DNA from: an uncultured Verrucomicrobiota bacterium
GTDB taxonomy: Bacteria; Verrucomicrobiota; Kiritimatiellia; CAIVKH01
Direction: 5' to 3'
NCBI GenBank assembly: GCA_937894535.1
Contig: CALBHI010000345.1
Location: 1-7,443 of the forward strand
DNA length: 7,443 nucleotides
Shown: positions 4,490 to 7,443 of the stretch, piece after piece
Layout of the letters: every line of letters begins with the position of its first letter
How positions within the stretch are numbered: the stretch's first letter is position 1
The notes under the pieces: generated by a model
The model's database searches: none
Seen by the model: the letters and a program-made list of their open reading frames with translations, nothing else
What the model was told of the DNA's origin: nothing
Position numbers and translations under genes: made by a program

Positions 4490-6598
4490 TTGAAATCCAT
4501 GCTGTCTGCGTTGGTGGTGGTGGCGTTGGCCGGTCCGATGTGGGCGGAGCCGGTGGTGCCGTGGTCGTTGTCGGCGCCGGTGACCGGCGACCTGGCGGTG
4601 GTGCGGCTTGATCTGCCTGACGCGGCCGAGTTCACCGATGAGGCGTCGCTAGCCAAGGGCTCCCGCCGTATCGGCTATTTCCGGGCCTTGCCCAAGCCAC
4701 TGCGTTCGCGTGACACCGCGGGCGGTTCGTCTGCCATCTGGTCGCGGTTGCCGGACGGGCGTCGTCTGCTGGTGTGGATGGTGGAATCGCCGCTGGCTAC
4801 CGGCATCCGCGCCGAGTTGTTGTTCCGCCAATTGCCGGCCGGCGCGCAGGTCATCGCCTACGATCCCGACCGGCCGGACAAGGTGAGTGGTCCGTATGAT
4901 GCCGCGTCGATCGACGCCGACGGCCGCCTGTGGACCGAAACGGTGTTTGCCGAACGCGCGGTCATCGAGTTGCTGCTCCCCGCGCGCGCCGCGCCGGGCG
5001 ATCTCGATGTGCGGCTCGAGCGCATCGTGCACGTGTACGACTTCCCGAATCCGCTAGCCGCCAAGGCCGGGGCCTGCCACGGCGATCCGAATTGCTACAC
5101 CGAGTGGTCGGAGACGGCCAAGGCCATCGCGGCCATCGGCTCAATCACCGACGTCGGATTCATCTTCTGCACCGGCACGCTGGTCACCGATGGCGCGCCG
5201 GTCTCCTTCCGCAACGATTATTTCCTTACCGCCAACCACTGCGTCGGCACCCCCGGCGAGGCCTCGAACCTGGAGATCTACTGGTTCTACAACACGCCGT
5301 TCTGCAACGGGCCACCTCCGAATCCGCAGGACGTGCCGCGCACCGGGGGCGGGGCGGATTACCTGGTCGGCGCGACCTACGCGCAGCTCTCCGACTTCAC
5401 CTTCCTGCGCCTGCGCCAGCGTCCCCCCACCAACACCACCCGCGCCGCCTGGTCCAGCACCCCGGTCAACGCCGGAGAACCGGTTACCGTCATCCACCAT
5501 CCCGACGGATCCCACAAACGCATCAGCTTCGGCAACATCAACACCGCCAACGCCACCTACTGGAAAGTCCGCTGGACCACCGGCGCCACCGAGGGCGGCA
5601 GCAGCGGCAGCCCGCTCTTCAACAGCGCCAAACGCATCATCGGCCAACTCTACGGCGGCTACTCCTCCTGCTCCTTCCGCACCGGCCTCGACGATTTCGG
5701 CCGCTTCGACCAGTCCTTCCCCCGCATCGAAGCCTGGCTCAACCCGCCCCTGCGCGACCGCTACGTGCTCCCCGCCCAACGCGACTACAACGGCGACGGC
5801 AAAGCCGACCTCGACCTCTTCTGGCCCGAGGGGGGCATGTGGTTTGCCAGCGACATGGCTTCCACCATCGTCTCCCAATCCTGGGGCTGGGTAGAGGCGA
5901 CGCCGGTTCCGGCCGATTATGATGGCGACGGGCTTACCGATCTGGCCGTCTACCATCAGGCTGCCGGTGTTTGGTACATCCAGCAAAGCTCGAGCAAGCG
6001 GTTGCGCCAGGTGGCATGGGGGTGGTCCGAGGCCCAGCCTGTGCCGGGCGACTACGACGGCGATGGCAAGGCGGACCTCGCCGTGTATCACCGTGCCGCA
6101 GGAAACTGGTATATCCAGCGCAGTTCGAACAATGCCCTCCAGTTGCAGAATTGGGGATGGAGCCAAGCCATTCCGGTCGCTGCCGATTACGACGGGGATG
6201 GTCGAACCGACATCGCGGTGTACCATCCGGAAGCTGCCACCTGGTACATTCGTCCATCAAGCAATTTGCAGACGCGGGTCATCCAGTGGGGGTGGATCGA
6301 AGTCACGCCCACCCCGGGGGACTTTGATGGTGATGGTGCTGTCGATATCGCCTGTTATCACCGTCCGTCCGGTGTCTGGTATGTACGGAACAGCGGGAGT
6401 GGACTGCTCACGACACGCAATTGGGGATGGTCGGAGGCATTGCCTGTCCCGGCCGATTATGATGGCGATGGCCGCACGGATATCGCAGTATACTGGCCAC
6501 GTGAAGGTCGCTGGTACATCGCCCAGTCCGAGAGCAATAGCCAGGCCCAACGCCAATTCGGCTGGAGCCGCGCCTTTCCTCCGACCCCCTCACGTTAA
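4490..6598 (+). CDS. Secreted lysyl-endopeptidase-like serine protease with VCBS/FG-GAP-type repeats
   Basis: The product has 702 residues. A signal peptide (about 1-19, M-K-S-M-L-S-A-L-V-V-V, ending M-W-A) is followed by a probable propeptide (about 20-190), a trypsin-fold catalytic domain (about 191-425) and six 45-residue repeats (432-702). The triad is H250 in L-T-A-N-H-C-V, D302 in S-D-F-T-F-L-R-L, and S372 in G-G-S-S-G-S-P. The domain has six cysteines (196, 202, 227, 251, 272, 394). Their spacing resembles the three disulfides I recall for Achromobacter protease I: its Ser194 and Cys216 both fall at a constant offset of 178. With that offset its His210 becomes Y388, and its lysine-selecting Asp225 lies next to D401/D402, so cleavage after lysine is possible but unproven. 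Repeats carry D-Y-D-G-D-G calcium-type loops. No PEP-CTERM or other sorting tail is seen. The enzyme is probably extracellular or surface-bound. Confidence 0.93.
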   Translation: MKSMLSALVVVALAGPMWAEPVVPWSLSAPVTGDLAVVRLDLPDAAEFTDEASLAKGSRRIGYFRALPKPLRSRDTAGGSSAIWSRLPDGRRLLVWMVESPLATGIRAELLFRQLPAGAQVIAYDPDRPDKVSGPYDAASIDADGRLWTETVFAERAVIELLLPARAAPGDLDVRLERIVHVYDFPNPLAAKAGACHGDPNCYTEWSETAKAIAAIGSITDVGFIFCTGTLVTDGAPVSFRNDYFLTANHCVGTPGEASNLEIYWFYNTPFCNGPPPNPQDVPRTGGGADYLVGATYAQLSDFTFLRLRQRPPTNTTRAAWSSTPVNAGEPVTVIHHPDGSHKRISFGNINTANATYWKVRWTTGATEGGSSGSPLFNSAKRIIGQLYGGYSSCSFRTGLDDFGRFDQSFPRIEAWLNPPLRDRYVLPAQRDYNGDGKADLDLFWPEGGMWFASDMASTIVSQSWGWVEATPVPADYDGDGLTDLAVYHQAAGVWYIQQSSSKRLRQVAWGWSEAQPVPGDYDGDGKADLAVYHRAAGNWYIQRSSNNALQLQNWGWSQAIPVAADYDGDGRTDIAVYHPEAATWYIRPSSNLQTRVIQWGWIEVTPTPGDFDGDGAVDIACYHRPSGVWYVRNSGSGLLTTRNWGWSEALPVPADYDGDGRTDIAVYWPREGRWYIAQSESNSQAQRQFGWSRAFPPTPSR
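5783..6598 (+). repeat. Array of six coding repeats (135 nt, 45 residues) in the protease
   Basis: Units begin at D-Y-N-G-D-G (residue 432, nt 5783) and at residues 476, 521, 566, 611 and 656 (nt 5915, 6050, 6185, 6320, 6455). Spacing is 44 residues once and then 45 each time. The consensus is D-Y-D-G-D-G-x-x-D-(I/L)-A-V-Y-H, then W-Y-I, about ten variable residues, W-G-W-S-E-A and P-V-P-A. The first unit is divergent (L-D-L-F-W-P-E-G-G) and the last lacks its end. D-x-D-x-D-G-like loops suggest calcium binding. The pattern resembles VCBS/FG-GAP repeats, possibly propeller blades, which usually serve binding rather than catalysis. Confidence 0.85.
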
Positions 6599-6602
6599 TT
6601 CC

Positions 6603-6607
6603 GGAGG
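6603..6607 (+). promoter_or_regulatory. Strong Shine-Dalgarno site of the repeat-only protein
   Basis: GGAGG lies 8 nt before ATG 6616 and starts just after the protease stop codon. This spacing settles the start and suggests translation from a transcript shared with the protease. Confidence 0.8.
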
Positions 6608-6615
6608 TCGTATTC

Positions 6616-7443
6616 ATGCAACATAGGTCTTCCGATCTAACCCTGTATTTACGGATTGTTGTGTTGAGCTGGTTGTTCGCATCGCCGGTCATGGCGGTGC
6701 ATGATCCCATCGATGGGAACGACTTTGATGGCGATCGGCGTTCCGATCTGGCCTTGTACAGGTTTGCCTCCGGCGAGTGGAATGTAGCCCGCTCTTCGCA
6801 ACCGGCGCTCTACCGGCAATGGGGTTGGAGCGAGTCCATTCCTGTTCCCTCGGATTACAATGGGGATGGCATCACCGACGTTGCGGTCCAGCATCCCGCA
6901 TCCGGAATCTGGTATATTTCGTTGAGTTCCGGCGGCAAGGTTGAGACCTCGTGGGGGTTCAATCAGGCCATTCCTGTTCCGGCCGATTACGACGGCGATG
7001 GTCAGTGTGATTTGGCCGTCTACCACGCGCTTGCGGGAAATTGGTATATCCGTGAAACGCGCACCGGACGTCTGCGGTTACAGAATTGGGGATGGTCAGA
7101 GGCCCGGCCGGTTCCCGCTGACTACGATGGTGACGGGCTTGCCGACCTGGCCGTTTATCATCCCGCCGAGGGGATGTGGTATATCCTTCCCAGCACAACG
7201 CGACAGATGATCAAGCAACAGTGGGGTTGGTCGTCCGCGGTGCCGGTTCCCGCCGATTACGATGGCGACGGGCGAGCCGATGTCACGGTGATGGATCCCG
7301 CGATTTCCGATTGGCATATCCGGCGGAGTTCCACCCGGACACTTCAGCGGTTCACCTTCAATATTCCGTCGGTCATTCCTGCGCCTGGAGACTACAACGG
7401 CGATCGCATCGACGATGTCGTTTTCTACGCGCCATCCGTTGGT
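6616..7443 (+). CDS. Secreted repeat-only protein, VCBS/FG-GAP-type (3' end beyond window)
   Basis: An ATG with a strong Shine-Dalgarno site opens a frame that runs 276 codons without a stop to the last base of the window. Residues 1-27 form a signal peptide: basic start M-Q-H-R, hydrophobic core with I-V-V-L-S-W-L-F, and V-M-A as the likely cleavage site. From residue 36 to the window end the protein is made only of the repeat found in the protease: units start at residues 36, 80, 124, 169, 214 and 259, spaced 44, 44, 45, 45 and 45. No catalytic domain appears. Unit 5 is worn (W-H-I for W-Y-I, no W-G-W). C131 in unit 3 is unusual for a repeat otherwise without cysteine. It follows the protease by 17 nt and is probably co-transcribed. 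It may bind a surface or the protease, or be a further secreted enzyme whose domain lies beyond the window; the function is not known. Confidence 0.9.
   Translation, partial: MQHRSSDLTLYLRIVVLSWLFASPVMAVHDPIDGNDFDGDRRSDLALYRFASGEWNVARSSQPALYRQWGWSESIPVPSDYNGDGITDVAVQHPASGIWYISLSSGGKVETSWGFNQAIPVPADYDGDGQCDLAVYHALAGNWYIRETRTGRLRLQNWGWSEARPVPADYDGDGLADLAVYHPAEGMWYILPSTTRQMIKQQWGWSSAVPVPADYDGDGRADVTVMDPAISDWHIRRSSTRTLQRFTFNIPSVIPAPGDYNGDRIDDVVFYAPSVG
6721..7443 (+). repeat. Array of at least six coding repeats in the downstream secreted protein
   Basis: Units begin at nt 6721, 6853, 6985, 7120, 7255 and 7390. They share the D-Y-D-G-D-G, A-V-Y-H, W-Y-I and W-G-W-S marks with the protease array at 5783-6598. 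Units 3 and 4 are the closest to consensus; the first and the last ones are the most divergent. The array continues past the window end. Confidence 0.85.

Noticed and set aside
5141..6226. A 361-codon minus-strand open frame opposite the protease gene
   Set aside because: It is the mirror of the catalytic domain and repeats, rich in V, G and A with no recognisable motif.

Overview
The window is high-GC bacterial DNA (roughly 60 to 65% by eye) with four protein genes, all on the + strand. Three of them follow long gene-free stretches built from the same repeat cassette. No rRNA, tRNA, CRISPR array, transposase or integrase is visible. The gene content is a GT-C type membrane glycosyltransferase, a GT2 rhamnosyltransferase-like enzyme, and secreted proteins with W-G-W / D-Y-D-G-D-G repeats. 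With the very repetitive intergenic DNA, this would fit a free-living Gram-negative bacterium of the Verrucomicrobiota/Kiritimatiellota type. That placement is a weak inference, because no taxonomic marker gene is present.

Layout. 1-345: cassette copy 1, cut by the window edge. 371-2410: polytopic membrane protein resembling GT39/PMT-type glycosyltransferases. 2437-2850: cassette copy 2, with two extra hairpin-bearing inserts and without one internal block. 2913-3860: GT2 glycosyltransferase. 3867-4350: an inverted cassette fragment, a 25-bp perfect inverted repeat, and cassette copy 3. 4435-4463: plausible sigma70-type promoter. 4490-6598: secreted serine protease of the lysyl-endopeptidase type with a C-terminal array of 45-residue repeats. 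6616-7443: a second secreted protein, open at the window end, made almost only of the same repeat.

The two glycosyltransferases probably act on a cell-surface glycan, the GT2 enzyme in the cytoplasm and the GT-C enzyme in the membrane. Each lies behind its own repeat cassette, so no compact operon joins them. The protease and the repeat-only protein are 17 nt apart, the second with a strong Shine-Dalgarno site, and look like one transcription unit. Their shared repeats suggest common origin and continuing exchange.

The most unusual part is the intergenic cassette. It appears three times in the same orientation, each time shortly upstream of a gene. It combines 9-nt periodic blocks, pyrimidine-rich tracts and several kinds of hairpin. 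One hairpin class keeps its stem through paired base changes between copies, so the fold itself seems to be conserved. It looks like a composite REP/MITE-like element or a structured transcribed leader that I cannot match to a named family.
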